In this document: one piece after another, positions 7,132 through 15,919 of the stretch
Position numbering within the stretch: the first letter of the stretch is position 1
Layout: each line of letters begins with the position of its first letter
From: Chryseobacterium indologenes
GTDB lineage: Bacteria > Bacteroidota > Bacteroidia > Flavobacteriales > Weeksellaceae
Reading direction: 5' to 3'
Assembly: GCF_001295265.1 (NCBI RefSeq)
Contig: NZ_LJOD01000001.1
Span: forward strand, 744,001-808,000
Length of the DNA stretch: 64,000 nt
Program-made: the position numbers and the translations under genes
The notes under the pieces: model-generated
Database searches by the model: none
Seen by the model: the letters and a program-made list of their open reading frames with translations, nothing else
Told to the model about the DNA's origin: nothing

Positions 7132-9393
7132 ATGTCAATCCCATTAAATACTATATACAGCTATTTTGAAACCGGAGACTTCCCTACCCAGGAACAGTTC
7201 CAGGCTTCATGGTCATCATTCTGGCACAAAGATGAATCAATACCCACCAGTAAAATTACGGGTCTTGAAAATCTGTTACAAAATAAAGTAGACAAACCGC
7301 TATATGAACTTCACCTTTCAGATCCTGAAGCACATGCTTCATTTTTAGCGAAAAGAAACGCATCCAACCTTTCTGCATCAGACAAGCAGGCCTGGAAAGA
7401 AGCTTTAAACGTAGGGGAACTTCCCGAGAATGTTGCCACAGTAGACAGTGATCCTCTTATTGGAAACGTGTATACAAAGACCCAGTCAAAAGACCAGTTC
7501 ATGATGATTGATGATTATGTAAACAGTGAAGGAAAAATTACCGCCGATAAACTGGAAGCACTGGCATTGACCAGGATCTTTAAAGCAGCAGAAGAGACCA
7601 TTGATGACTTTATCTATAATTCTGATGCTTATCAGTATGAAGAAAGTGACATCGTTGCTATTCCTTACTACGTCGCAGTAGATCAAGACATTAATGGGGC
7701 TCCGGTCCCTGAGCCTAAATACACCCTGTATTTCTATATAGGCGGCGATAAAAAGAATGTTAACAACTATCTCAATACAGGAGTTTCTACAGTATCCATA
7801 TCAATGGTAAAAGGATTGTCAGAGCGTTTAGACAGCAAAGTGGATAAACCGTTAACAGACGGTATTTACCATATTGAAAGAAGAGAGGGGGTCACTTCTA
7901 CAGTACTTGCTACCGCTGAAACACTGGCATCAGTGATGAACCGTAACAATTATGCTCCCAAAGGAATTGCCTTCACTGAAGAAACAGACGGAACCGGGCA
8001 ACCCGGTAAAGATGCCGTTTTAAGAGCCAACCCGGCAACCTATTCATTTTCCTTTGGGAATATCAATACGGCCCATACCGGAGTATACAATATTGCCATT
8101 GGGTATAATAATATGCCAGCCATTACTGATGGTTCATCCAACACGGCAATAGGGCATTTTGCGGCACAAGGTCTTACCTCAGGAGGAGCCAACGTTGCCC
8201 TGGGACTTGATTCAGCGAAAGGGCTTACCACCGGAGATGACAATACCTTAATAGGCGTATCGGCAGGATATGGTATTGAAGGCGGATCAGGAAATACCAT
8301 GCTCGGAAAATGGACGGGATGTAATATCAAAGGAAACAACAATACCTTCCTGGGATACCAGGCCGGTCTGAACTGGGGTAAAGGAGGTAGCGGCAGATGG
8401 TCATCCAACATCGTCATCGGTGCCAATACAACAGGACATCCTATGGGAGTCTGGGGAGAAAACAGTATTATCATCGGGTCTAACCTGGAGCTGAACGGGC
8501 AGCAGTATAATAAATTTATTATCAACAACTTTACCGCAAAAGATAATAACTACTACAAAACCCACTTCATCGAAGGAAACTTTGCCGAAAGATGGCTGAG
8601 ATTCGATACCAGCTTACAGGTACTGAGAATGCCTGCAGCAGATGCATCCTACACCAAAAATATCGTAGCAAGACCTGATGGTACCTTCGGAACAGAAGAT
8701 AAAGTAGACAATGTTCCATTAAACGGCACACGTCTGGGGAAACCACTTAACGGCTCATTTGAATTTTCAAATGAATCCCTGGGGATGTTTTACTGTGGCC
8801 CTTCAGTGCTTAATATTAATGACGGGGCTATATCAATGGTCACCAATAATTCAAATGTTTTGGTTACCGCTTCTAAAGCCTCCATGTCAAATGGCTTCAA
8901 ATCTATTGATATTGAAAGCAGTAATACTCACATTGATGTAAAATCTGATCTGAGGGGTCCCGGATTATTAGGAGCAGACTATTATGGTTATAACTATCAG
9001 CCCAACTCTTTTGTTCAGAAACAATGGGTGGAAGAGCAACTTCAATATGCCAATAAAAGACCCTACGAAGTATACACCGCATTTCTGAACTTTACCGAAG
9101 ACGGAAGGTTTGACCCTTTATTCTTAGGTCTTGAGAATACAATCGGTGATATCGAGTGGAAACACGATTCAGAAGGCAGATATCTCGGAACCTTCAAAGA
9201 AGAACATTATGGAAACTGGTGGCTCGATAGTAAAATAAACAATTTTGACAAAGATCTTGTAAGCTGTCGTATCAAATCTTTAGATGCAAGAACCATTTCC
9301 CTGGATATTTTCAGAATGCTTGATTTCCGTCCAATAGAAATATCTGGAAATGTGGGCATCATAGAAATCCGCCTCTACCCCGGAGTAGACTAA
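7132..9393 (+). CDS. Long tail fibre protein 2 with adhesin-head-like repeats
   Basis: This 753-residue fibre has an N-terminal module (1 to about 240) clearly paralogous to fibre 1. Residues about 315-425 carry repeats of the type NIAIGYNN, NTAIGHFAAQG, NVALGLDSAKG, NTLIGVSAGYG, NTMLGKWTG and NTFLGYQAG. This is the left-handed beta-roll pattern known from heads of trimeric autotransporter adhesins. A C-terminal part of about 300 residues follows, unrelated to fibre 1. The gap to fibre 1 is 36 bases. Likely role: trimeric receptor-binding fibre with a different specificity. Confidence 0.7.
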   Translation: MSIPLNTIYSYFETGDFPTQEQFQASWSSFWHKDESIPTSKITGLENLLQNKVDKPLYELHLSDPEAHASFLAKRNASNLSASDKQAWKEALNVGELPENVATVDSDPLIGNVYTKTQSKDQFMMIDDYVNSEGKITADKLEALALTRIFKAAEETIDDFIYNSDAYQYEESDIVAIPYYVAVDQDINGAPVPEPKYTLYFYIGGDKKNVNNYLNTGVSTVSISMVKGLSERLDSKVDKPLTDGIYHIERREGVTSTVLATAETLASVMNRNNYAPKGIAFTEETDGTGQPGKDAVLRANPATYSFSFGNINTAHTGVYNIAIGYNNMPAITDGSSNTAIGHFAAQGLTSGGANVALGLDSAKGLTTGDDNTLIGVSAGYGIEGGSGNTMLGKWTGCNIKGNNNTFLGYQAGLNWGKGGSGRWSSNIVIGANTTGHPMGVWGENSIIIGSNLELNGQQYNKFIINNFTAKDNNYYKTHFIEGNFAERWLRFDTSLQVLRMPAADASYTKNIVARPDGTFGTEDKVDNVPLNGTRLGKPLNGSFEFSNESLGMFYCGPSVLNINDGAISMVTNNSNVLVTASKASMSNGFKSIDIESSNTHIDVKSDLRGPGLLGADYYGYNYQPNSFVQKQWVEEQLQYANKRPYEVYTAFLNFTEDGRFDPLFLGLENTIGDIEWKHDSEGRYLGTFKEEHYGNWWLDSKINNFDKDLVSCRIKSLDARTISLDIFRMLDFRPIEISGNVGIIEIRLYPGVD

Positions 9394-9413
9394 CAACAAA
9401 TAAATAATATTAT

Positions 9414-9755
9414 ATGAAAGAAATACTAACCGAACATTTAAGCACCTTTTTAGGACTTCTGGCCACAGGCCTGGCAGGATTTGTTTTCGGAAAAAAGAAA
9501 ATGAATGCTGAAGTCGCTGGAATGGATGCCGACAATGAAGGAAAAGAAATAGAAAACGCCGACAAACTGGTCAAGCTCTACAAAGATGCCCTTGACGATC
9601 TTGCCGGACGTTACGAAGTGAAATTTAAAGAATTTTCAAATCTGGCAGAGAGAAAAATCAAGCTGCTGGAAGAAGAAATAAACATACAGAAACGCATTAA
9701 TGATCAGCTGAAAACTGAAAATGCCAAACTGAGAGCAAAACTTAAAGAAAATTGA
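9414..9755 (+). CDS. Membrane-anchored coiled-coil protein ending the tail cluster
   Basis: A 113-residue protein. One hydrophobic segment (about 8-27: LSTFLGLLATGLAGFVFG) is followed by KKK, then a long helix with heptads (LAERKIKLLEEEINIQKRIN ... LKTENAKLRAKLKEN). It is the last gene of the cluster, 20 bases after fibre 2 and in front of a terminator. It could be a holin-like or lysis-accessory protein, or an anchor, but one membrane segment is not diagnostic. I do not recognise an endolysin nearby. Confidence 0.55.
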   Translation: MKEILTEHLSTFLGLLATGLAGFVFGKKKMNAEVAGMDADNEGKEIENADKLVKLYKDALDDLAGRYEVKFKEFSNLAERKIKLLEEEINIQKRINDQLKTENAKLRAKLKEN

Positions 9756-9798
9756 ATTATTAAAAATATCCTGTAATTTTTTTAGTAATTGCCATGAG

Positions 9799-9820
9799 AC
9801 ACCCGAAAGGGTGTTTTTTT
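9799..9820 (+). terminator. Rho-independent terminator of the tail cluster
   Basis: A perfect 6-bp stem (ACACCC / GGGTGT) closes a GAAA tetraloop and is followed by seven T residues. It lies 44 bases after the last tail-cluster gene, marking the end of that transcription unit. Confidence 0.85.
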
Positions 9821-9932
9821 GTTTATAAGCATAAAACAAACCTCTTTTCTCTGAAAAAACAGACATTTCGAAAACCCTTTCCGGCATCTGGTATTCCTGC
9901 CCGTAGAATCTCCAATTTCAAAACAAAGAAAT

Positions 9933-9960
9933 AAAAAAGGATGAATCCTACAATTCACCC
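9933..9960 (-). terminator. Terminator of the sigma/msrAB operon
   Basis: Read on the minus strand, GGGTGAAT pairs with ATTCATCC (one G-U pair) across a 6-base loop and is followed by six T residues. It lies about 24 bases after the msrAB stop codon. Confidence 0.7.
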
Positions 9961-9983
9961 TTCCGCTTTTCATTTATTTTCTA

Positions 9984-11099
9984 TTACTTTTTATCCAGCA
10001 AAGGCAGGTATTCCCCATAGCCTTTCTGTTCCATTTCAGCTTTTGGAATAAATTTCAATGAAGCACTGTTGATACAGTATCTAAGCCCCCCTTTATCAGC
10101 AGGACCATCCGTAAAAACATGTCCCAGGTGAGCATCCCCGGTTTTGCTCCTTACCTCTACCCTGTCCATCCCATGAGAGCGGTCTAACTTTTCATCAATC
10201 AGTTTTTTGGTGATGGGTTTTGAGAAGCTTGGCCATCCGCATCCGGATTCAAACTTATCCGTAGAAATAAATAAAGGTTCTCCGGTAGTAATATCCACAT
10301 AAATGCCTTCACGGGTTTCGTTCCAGTACTCATTCTGGAAAGGTCTTTCCGTTCCGTTTTCCTGAGTTACATTATACTGTTCTGCGGTTAATTTTTCTTT
10401 CAAAACCTTTTTATCCTGCTTTTGGTATTTTGCTTTTGGAAGCGGATTGGCTTTTTTAGCCATTTCAAAAAGTCCCGGTTCAATATGGCAGTAACCTCCC
10501 GGATTTTTATCCAGATAATCCTGGTGGTAATCCTCTGCTCTGTAGAAATTTTTCAAAGGAATTGTTTCCACCAAAATAGGTTTACTGTAATTTTTAGCCA
10601 GCTTCTGAACCTCATTTTTTACTACGGTTTCATCAGCTTTATCGGTAAAGTAAATTCCGGTTCTGTATTGGTTTCCTCTGTCATTACCCTGTTGATCTTT
10701 ACTTGTAGGATCAATGGTTTTAAAATATAAATCAATAAGCAGCTTCAAATCTACCTGCTCGGGATCATACTTTACTTTTACAGTTTCCGCAAAACCGGTG
10801 GTATGGCTTATCACTTCCTCATACGTAGGATTCTTGGTATTCCCGTTGGCATAGCCTACTTCCGTTCCCACTACCCCGCGGATCTGTTGAAAAAAGTGTT
10901 CTGTTCCCCAGAAACACCCGCCTGCAAAATAAATCTCTCTGACATTCTTATTATCCATAATTTCCTGATTTTCTTTTTCTTTCGTTGCTACTTTGGGCTG
11001 TCTGTTTTTAAAAAGCCCGGATCCTGCAGCAAAAGCTGCAACCCCCAGAATAACTCCGAGGACAATCAATATATTTTTCATTTTTTTCTTTTTTTCCAT
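9984..11099 (-). CDS. msrAB: Fused peptide methionine sulfoxide reductase MsrA-MsrB
   Basis: The 371-residue protein repairs both S- and R-methionine sulfoxide. An N-terminal hydrophobic segment (about 7-27) suggests membrane anchoring or export, so it likely protects envelope proteins. MsrA spans about 53-215, with the catalytic motif FAGGCFWG and GYANG. MsrB spans about 230-365, with SGCGWPSF (resolving Cys) and RYCINSASL (catalytic Cys). The CxxC zinc pairs found in many MsrB proteins are absent, so this is a zinc-free form. The start is one base after the DUF417 gene stop, so translation is probably coupled. It is the last gene of the sigma-factor operon, which suggests induction by oxidants. 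Confidence 0.92.
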   Translation of the reverse strand: MEKKKKMKNILIVLGVILGVAAFAAGSGLFKNRQPKVATKEKENQEIMDNKNVREIYFAGGCFWGTEHFFQQIRGVVGTEVGYANGNTKNPTYEEVISHTTGFAETVKVKYDPEQVDLKLLIDLYFKTIDPTSKDQQGNDRGNQYRTGIYFTDKADETVVKNEVQKLAKNYSKPILVETIPLKNFYRAEDYHQDYLDKNPGGYCHIEPGLFEMAKKANPLPKAKYQKQDKKVLKEKLTAEQYNVTQENGTERPFQNEYWNETREGIYVDITTGEPLFISTDKFESGCGWPSFSKPITKKLIDEKLDRSHGMDRVEVRSKTGDAHLGHVFTDGPADKGGLRYCINSASLKFIPKAEMEQKGYGEYLPLLDKK

Positions 11100-11100
11100 T

Positions 11101-11547
11101 TTACTTTTTATAGCTCATCAGCATCAGGCCAAATCCTAAAAGAACCAGATCTTTCAGAATAAAAAAATCCGTAACAGGAATTCCGTCTACTGTTTTCCAT
11201 ATACCCGGTGTGGTGAACAGATAGCTTAACGTAATAAGGAAAGTTACTGCCATTCCTATTCCGGCATACTTACGTAGAAATGCAAATTTCACACTAAACA
11301 TCAATAATAAGGCAATGATAATTTCTATTATTCCGATAGTATCTGACACTGTCTGAACGCTTGTCATATCATATACGAAAAAAGTAAGAAAATGGTTTTC
11401 AACCAAAGGTTTGATAGCGGCTGCTTCTGTAGGAGTAAATTTAAATATCCCGATCCATAGCAATATAAGCGCTGACCCGAAAAGAGAAATATAATAACCT
11501 GTTCTATACGTTCCAGATTGACTGTTGAGTGATAATGTTCCGTTCAT
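11101..11547 (-). CDS. DUF417 inner-membrane protein, RclC/YkgB-like
   Basis: The 148-residue protein has four predicted membrane segments: residues about 18-36, 75-95 ([13 protein letters not shown]), 98-115 and 128-145 ([13 protein letters not shown]). The pattern [17 protein letters not shown] near 30-45 and [15 protein letters not shown] afterwards is characteristic of DUF417, the family of E. coli RclC (YkgB), which is part of the reactive-chlorine resistance regulon. The biochemical activity of the family is not settled. Direct coupling to msrAB supports a role in oxidant resistance. Confidence 0.8.
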   Translation of the reverse strand: MNGTLSLNSQSGTYRTGYYISLFGSALILLWIGIFKFTPTEAAAIKPLVENHFLTFFVYDMTSVQTVSDTIGIIEIIIALLLMFSVKFAFLRKYAGIGMAVTFLITLSYLFTTPGIWKTVDGIPVTDFFILKDLVLLGFGLMLMSYKK

Positions 11548-11581
11548 ATTTTTAGGATTTTGAATGATACTTTATTATTTT

Positions 11582-11589
11582 CAAAAGTA
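11582..11589 (-). promoter_or_regulatory. Possible internal promoter (-7 motif TACTTTTG)
   Basis: On the minus strand TACTTTTG matches the Bacteroidetes -7 consensus TAnnTTTG. It lies 35 bases before the DUF417 start, inside the 79-base gap after the anti-sigma gene. This would allow rclC-like/msrAB to be transcribed apart from the sigma genes. No clear -33 TTG is visible. Confidence 0.4.
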
Positions 11590-11626
11590 TAGTCGGAACA
11601 GATTCAGAATCCTGACAGTTTTTTTT

Positions 11627-11899
11627 CTAAAGATCTAAGTTTTTAAGAACTTTTTCTTTAAAACACTGAATTTCAGAATCATTTATTTGATCACTTTCTT
11701 TCTGAGCCAGTTTTCTTTTTAAAATATCATCTAAAATTTTAAGTTTTGATTCATAAGCCCTGCACCATTTACAGATCTTCAGGTGCATAGAAAGCTGCCA
11801 GTTCTCCTTTCGGGAGATGGTTTCCGCATTTCTTTTCTCCATCAGCATCGTAGCAGTGCTGCATGGAAGGAACAAAATATGAATAAATTTTCTCAACAT
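11627..11899 (-). CDS. Small soluble zinc-binding anti-sigma factor
   Basis: The 90-residue protein carries the zinc anti-sigma signature HxxxCxxC in MHLKICKWC (residues about 38-46), with an additional N-terminal cysteine (LPCSTAT). It has no transmembrane segment, so it resembles the cytoplasmic redox-type (RsrA-like) anti-sigma factors rather than membrane ones. It is encoded 13 bases after the ECF sigma factor, its expected partner. Oxidation of the cysteines would release the sigma factor; this is inferred from the family and from the MsrAB in the operon. Confidence 0.7.
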   Translation of the reverse strand: MLRKFIHILFLPCSTATMLMEKRNAETISRKENWQLSMHLKICKWCRAYESKLKILDDILKRKLAQKESDQINDSEIQCFKEKVLKNLDL

Positions 11900-11912
11900 G
11901 TTTCAGATATGG

Positions 11913-12467
11913 TTATAAGTTGGCAAACCAGTTCAAATCCAGGCATTCTCTCAGCTGCATTCTGCTTCTTTGAAGGATCTTCCACAGATTAGTCGCGGAA
12001 ATCTGTAATTCCTGACTTACCTCAGGGGCTTTTTTCTCCTGAAGATAATACATCTTCAATGGAATCTTCCATCGGGAGGGTAAACGGTCAATACAATCTT
12101 CCAGTGTCTTAATGAAATCCTTGTTATCAAGAAGCTCAGATTCCCTATCCGAAACATTCCAGTCATTCAATACCCCGTCATTCCTCCATGAACCTGTTTC
12201 ATCAAAAAAATGATCCAGTTTAATCTGTGGTTCCGATTTATATTTTTTACGGTAAAAGTCAGCGGCTTTTCTGTTCAGAATAGCCATCAGCCAGGTTAGC
12301 GGCTTGCTTTTTTCTTCAAAAGAATCATATGATGAAAACGCAGCAAGGAAAACGTCCTGAACAATATCCTTGGCTTCTTCCTTATCCGAAAGCAGATATA
12401 CCGCCCTTTTCAAAAGAGATCCGGAATACAGTTCCACCCAGCTTTTCAGTACTTCGTCTTTCGTCAT
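11913..12467 (-). CDS. ECF-type RNA polymerase sigma factor
   Basis: The 184-residue protein has sigma region 2 at about 10-85, with the core-binding helix DIVQDVFLAAFSSYDSFEEK and the promoter-melting part LTWLMAILNRKAADFYRKK. Region 4 is at about 125-175 (LPSRWKIPLKMYYLQEKKAP ... SATNLWKILQRSRMQLRECL). It starts the operon sigma - anti-sigma - DUF417 - msrAB and should direct transcription of the operon. No second extracytoplasmic or FecR-like partner is present, so this is not an iron-uptake sigma system. Confidence 0.88.
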   Translation of the reverse strand: MTKDEVLKSWVELYSGSLLKRAVYLLSDKEEAKDIVQDVFLAAFSSYDSFEEKSKPLTWLMAILNRKAADFYRKKYKSEPQIKLDHFFDETGSWRNDGVLNDWNVSDRESELLDNKDFIKTLEDCIDRLPSRWKIPLKMYYLQEKKAPEVSQELQISATNLWKILQRSRMQLRECLDLNWFANL

Positions 12468-12923
12468 TATTCTCTATTCCTGCTTCTTCATGAGTTTCTT
12501 TATCAAATCCGGACGATTCAGCAGGAAATTTTAATTTTATTTAAACGAATATAATAAGTAAATCATAAAAACACAAAAATTTTTCAATCCGTGGTGGCTT
12601 TTTGTTGTAAACTGAAAAAAATCTGCCAAACCTTGCCCATTTTCGGTAAAACCAAACCTTATAGATTTTTAAAACACATGTATTTTTAGACCTATAAAGT
12701 TTCCGCCTTTACAACCATTTTTTTACCAAAACTGTTAATCGTCCATCAAACTCTGCTTTATCACGAATCCCATACCAACAGATCTTACAGACAATAAATT
12801 TTCCGCATGATAAAGGCGCACCCGGTACTATTCAAAACATCACATAAAATTACATCCGAATCGCTTAAAAATCTTAAATTTGCATCTTATCATAAAATGG
12901 ATTAAAAAAGCAAAGCAATACAT
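12468..12923. other. Divergent intergenic region, sigma operon / alaS
   Basis: This 456-base gap separates two divergent genes. It holds a good alaS promoter motif at 12875 and, on the minus strand, TATATTCG at 12546-12553, one mismatch from TAnnTTTG and a candidate for the sigma gene. The centre is AT-rich, and I found neither a frame nor a convincing hairpin in it. Confidence 0.5.
12875..12882 (+). promoter_or_regulatory. alaS promoter, -7 motif TAAATTTG
   Basis: TAAATTTG matches TAnnTTTG exactly, 41 bases before the alaS start. A -33 TTG at the usual distance is not obvious. Confidence 0.55.
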
Positions 12924-15527
12924 ATGACATCACAAGAGATACGTCAAAAATTTTTAGATTACTTTAAAAGTAAAGGCCACCTTATCGTTCCTTCAGCTCC
13001 AATTGTGCTGAAAGACGACCCTACCCTTATGTTTTCCAACTCAGGAATGACGCAGTTCAAAGATTTTTTCTTAGGCTATAAAACACCTACCGCCCCTAGA
13101 ATTGCCGATACACAGAAGTGTCTGAGAGTTTCCGGAAAACATAACGACCTAGATGATGTAGGTAGAGATACCTATCACCATACTATGTTTGAAATGTTAG
13201 GAAACTGGTCTTTTGGGGATTATTTCAAAAAAGATGCTATTGCTTTTGCCTGGGAATTACTGACGGAAGTTTACGGAATTCCAAAAGAGAATTTATACGT
13301 AACCATTTTTGAAGGTGATGCTTCAGAAAACCTTGACAGGGACCAGGATGCTTATGATTTCTGGAAAACACACATTTCTGAAGACAGAATCATTAACGGA
13401 AACAAAAAAGACAATTTCTGGGAAATGGGAGAAAGCGGACCATGCGGGCCATGCTCAGAAATCCATGTTGACCTGAGAACTCCGGAAGAAAAAGCCAAAG
13501 TTTCAGGACTTGAGCTGGTTAATAACGACCATCCTCAGGTAGTGGAAGTATGGAATCTGGTTTTCATGGAATTCAACAGAAAAGCCGATAAATCCCTTGA
13601 AAAACTTCCTGCACAGCACGTAGATACAGGAATGGGCTTTGAGCGTCTGTGTATGGCGCTTCAGGGAAAATCGTCCAACTATGATACCGATGTTTTCACC
13701 CCGCTTATTGCTAAAGTGGAAGAACTTTCAGGAAAAAAATATACCGGAATTTTAGAAGATGAAAAAGACATCGCAATCCGTGTGGTGGTAGACCATATCA
13801 GGGCGGTTGCTTTTGCCATTGCAGACGGACAGCTTCCTTCAAGCGGAGGAGCAGGATACGTAATCAGAAGAATCTTAAGAAGAGCGGTTTCTTACTCCTA
13901 TAGATTCTTAGACATAAAAGAACCTTTCCTGTATAAACTGGTGGCTGTTCTTCAGGAGCAGATGGGACCATTCTTCCCGGAAATTGATAAGCAGGGCAAA
14001 CTGGTAACCGAAGTGATTAAAAGTGAAGAAGAATCATTCCTGAATACCATTGAAAACGGATTGGTAAGAGTTACAAAACTAATCCAGCAAACCATTGCCG
14101 ACAACCAGAAAGTATTGCCTGCAGCTGAAGTTTTCGAGTTATATGACACCTACGGTTTCCCGGATGACCTAACAAGAATTATTGCGGAAGAAAAAGGGCT
14201 GACCATCGACCAGGAAGGCTTTAATGCCAAAAGAAGGGAGCAGCAGGAGCGCTCCAGAGGAGGAGATGCTAAGAAAGTATACGACTGGGTAATATTGGAA
14301 GAAAAACCAGAAACATTTGTAGGATACGACCAGCTTGAAGCAGAAACCTATATTACGAGATACAGAAAAATAGAAAATAAAGACGGAGAATTTTACCAGG
14401 TGGTATTAAGCAACTCCCCGTTCTATCCGGAAGGCGGAGGCCAGGTTGGAGATAAAGGAGTTCTGGAAAATGCAACGGAAAGCTTCGAAGTACTGGAAAC
14501 CAAAAAAGAAAACGGACTGATTATTTCACTCCTCAACGGTCTTCCGAAAGATGCCGGAGCTGTTTTCTATGCTAAGGTAAATGCTGCTGACAGAAAAAAT
14601 TCCCAGGCCAACCACTCTGCAACTCACCTTTTACATGAAATATTGAGAGAGGTTTTAGGAACCCACGTAGAACAGAAAGGATCTTATGTAGGACCGGATT
14701 ATCTGCGTTTCGACTTCTCCCACTTCAGCAAAATGACAGAAGAAGAGCTGGCACTGATTGAGCAGAAAGTAAACCAGAAAATAAAAGACAGCATTGCTTT
14801 ACAGGAATTCAGAAGCATTCCTATTCAGGAAGCTTTAGATAAAGGAGCAATGGCTTTATTCGGTGAAAAATACGGAGATAATGTGAGAATGATCCAGTTC
14901 GGAAGTTCAAAAGAACTTTGCGGGGGAACTCACGTAAAAAATACCAGTGAGATCGGTCATTTCAAGATCACTTCCGAAGGTTCCGCAGCAGCGGGAATCA
15001 GAAGAATTGAAGCGATTTCCGGAGATGAATCTGAGGCATACTTCAGGAACTTAGAACAACAGATGCTGGAAATTTCCCAGTTGCTGAAATCTAAAGATGT
15101 CGTAAGATCCATTGAAAAGCTGATTGAAGAAAACATTTCCCTTAAAGCTGAAGCAGATACTCTTAAAAAAGAAAAAGCGAAAGGCGAAATCGGAGAATGG
15201 AAAAATGCCTACGAACAGAAAGGTAACAAACAGCTTCTTGTGAAGAAAACTTCCCTTGATGCAGCTTCTGTAAAAGACATTGTTTTCCAGCTGAAAAGAG
15301 AAATCCCCACTTCAGTAACGATCATCCTTTCTGATGCTGACGGTAAACCAATGATCACAGTAGGAGTTTCTGATGACCTTGCCGCAGATTATCAGGCTGG
15401 TGCTATTGTTAAAGATCTTGCAAAAGAGATCCAGGGCGGCGGCGGCGGAAACCCGGGCTTCGCAACAGCAGGCGGTAAAAACCTTGACGGTCTGGAAAAT
15501 GCCTACCAAAAAGCATTAACTATCTAA
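12924..15527 (+). CDS. alaS: Alanyl-tRNA synthetase
   Basis: The 867-residue protein charges tRNA-Ala. The class II aminoacylation domain covers about 1-250 ([43 protein letters not shown]). The tRNA-recognition helical part follows. The editing domain carries HSATHLLH (about 566) and CGGTHV (about 668), the zinc-binding and deacylation residues. The C-terminal DHHA1-like domain ends in the glycine-rich stretch [16 protein letters not shown]. Length and motif order are normal. It is monocistronic, with its own promoter and a strong terminator. Confidence 0.97.
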   Translation: MTSQEIRQKFLDYFKSKGHLIVPSAPIVLKDDPTLMFSNSGMTQFKDFFLGYKTPTAPRIADTQKCLRVSGKHNDLDDVGRDTYHHTMFEMLGNWSFGDYFKKDAIAFAWELLTEVYGIPKENLYVTIFEGDASENLDRDQDAYDFWKTHISEDRIINGNKKDNFWEMGESGPCGPCSEIHVDLRTPEEKAKVSGLELVNNDHPQVVEVWNLVFMEFNRKADKSLEKLPAQHVDTGMGFERLCMALQGKSSNYDTDVFTPLIAKVEELSGKKYTGILEDEKDIAIRVVVDHIRAVAFAIADGQLPSSGGAGYVIRRILRRAVSYSYRFLDIKEPFLYKLVAVLQEQMGPFFPEIDKQGKLVTEVIKSEEESFLNTIENGLVRVTKLIQQTIADNQKVLPAAEVFELYDTYGFPDDLTRIIAEEKGLTIDQEGFNAKRREQQERSRGGDAKKVYDWVILEEKPETFVGYDQLEAETYITRYRKIENKDGEFYQVVLSNSPFYPEGGGQVGDKGVLENATESFEVLETKKENGLIISLLNGLPKDAGAVFYAKVNAADRKNSQANHSATHLLHEILREVLGTHVEQKGSYVGPDYLRFDFSHFSKMTEEELALIEQKVNQKIKDSIALQEFRSIPIQEALDKGAMALFGEKYGDNVRMIQFGSSKELCGGTHVKNTSEIGHFKITSEGSAAAGIRRIEAISGDESEAYFRNLEQQMLEISQLLKSKDVVRSIEKLIEENISLKAEADTLKKEKAKGEIGEWKNAYEQKGNKQLLVKKTSLDAASVKDIVFQLKREIPTSVTIILSDADGKPMITVGVSDDLAADYQAGAIVKDLAKEIQGGGGGNPGFATAGGKNLDGLENAYQKALTI

Positions 15528-15556
15528 GATCACAGATCTTATATCATACAACATTA

Positions 15557-15588
15557 AAAACTTCTGAAAATTTTCAGAAGTTTTTTTT
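15557..15588 (+). terminator. alaS terminator
   Basis: A 14-bp perfect inverted repeat (AAAACTTCTGAAAA and its complement) is followed by a T run, 30 bases after the alaS stop. Confidence 0.85.
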
Positions 15589-15650
15589 ATTAAGTCTGTT
15601 TTAAACTTAACCACAGACCAAAGGTTTAACGTAGTCAAAAGACACAAAAG

Positions 15651-15732
15651 CTCTCAAAAGAATAAAAATCAAAGATTTTTGAAGGCTTATGGGCTCTATT
15701 TTTTCAGAGTAATAATTAACTTTAAATAAAGC
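15651..15732 (+). repeat. Dispersed intergenic repeat, copy A
   Basis: These 82 bases are repeated in inverted orientation at 28619-28700 with about seven mismatches and no gaps when aligned by eye. The conserved parts are CTCTCAAAAGAATAAAAATC at one end, TTTTTTCAGAGTAAT in the middle and ACTTTAAATAAAGC at the other end. The element lies between alaS and the PhoX-like gene, in a 392-base gap that otherwise holds only the alaS terminator and the next promoter. It contains no frame. Confidence 0.8.
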
Positions 15733-15882
15733 CTCCTGATTTTTTGTGTCTTTTGAGGTTTAATAAAAGGCTAAACAGTCTTATTTATAACCGTTCTAAT
15801 TATTGACTTTACCTTAACAAAGCATTATGCAAACTTAAACAAATGGTTTTCTCTTCTTAAAATATAATTCACAATAGACCTT

Positions 15883-15890
15883 TAGTTTTG
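15883..15890 (+). promoter_or_regulatory. Promoter of the PhoX-like gene, -7 motif TAGTTTTG
   Basis: TAGTTTTG matches TAnnTTTG, 29 bases before the start codon at 15920. Confidence 0.5.
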
Positions 15891-15919
15891 CTTCAAATCG
15901 AAATTCAAAAAAAGTAATT

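Noticed and set aside
8040..8528. 162-codon minus-strand frame opposite fibre 2
   Set aside because: It is the complement of the repeat region of the fibre gene. Its Pro/Leu-rich translation reflects that repeat, and it lacks a promoter or partner.
11925..11950. GTTCAAATCC resembling a tRNA T-arm
   Set aside because: It lies inside the sigma factor gene, and neither acceptor stem nor anticodon arm can be formed around it.
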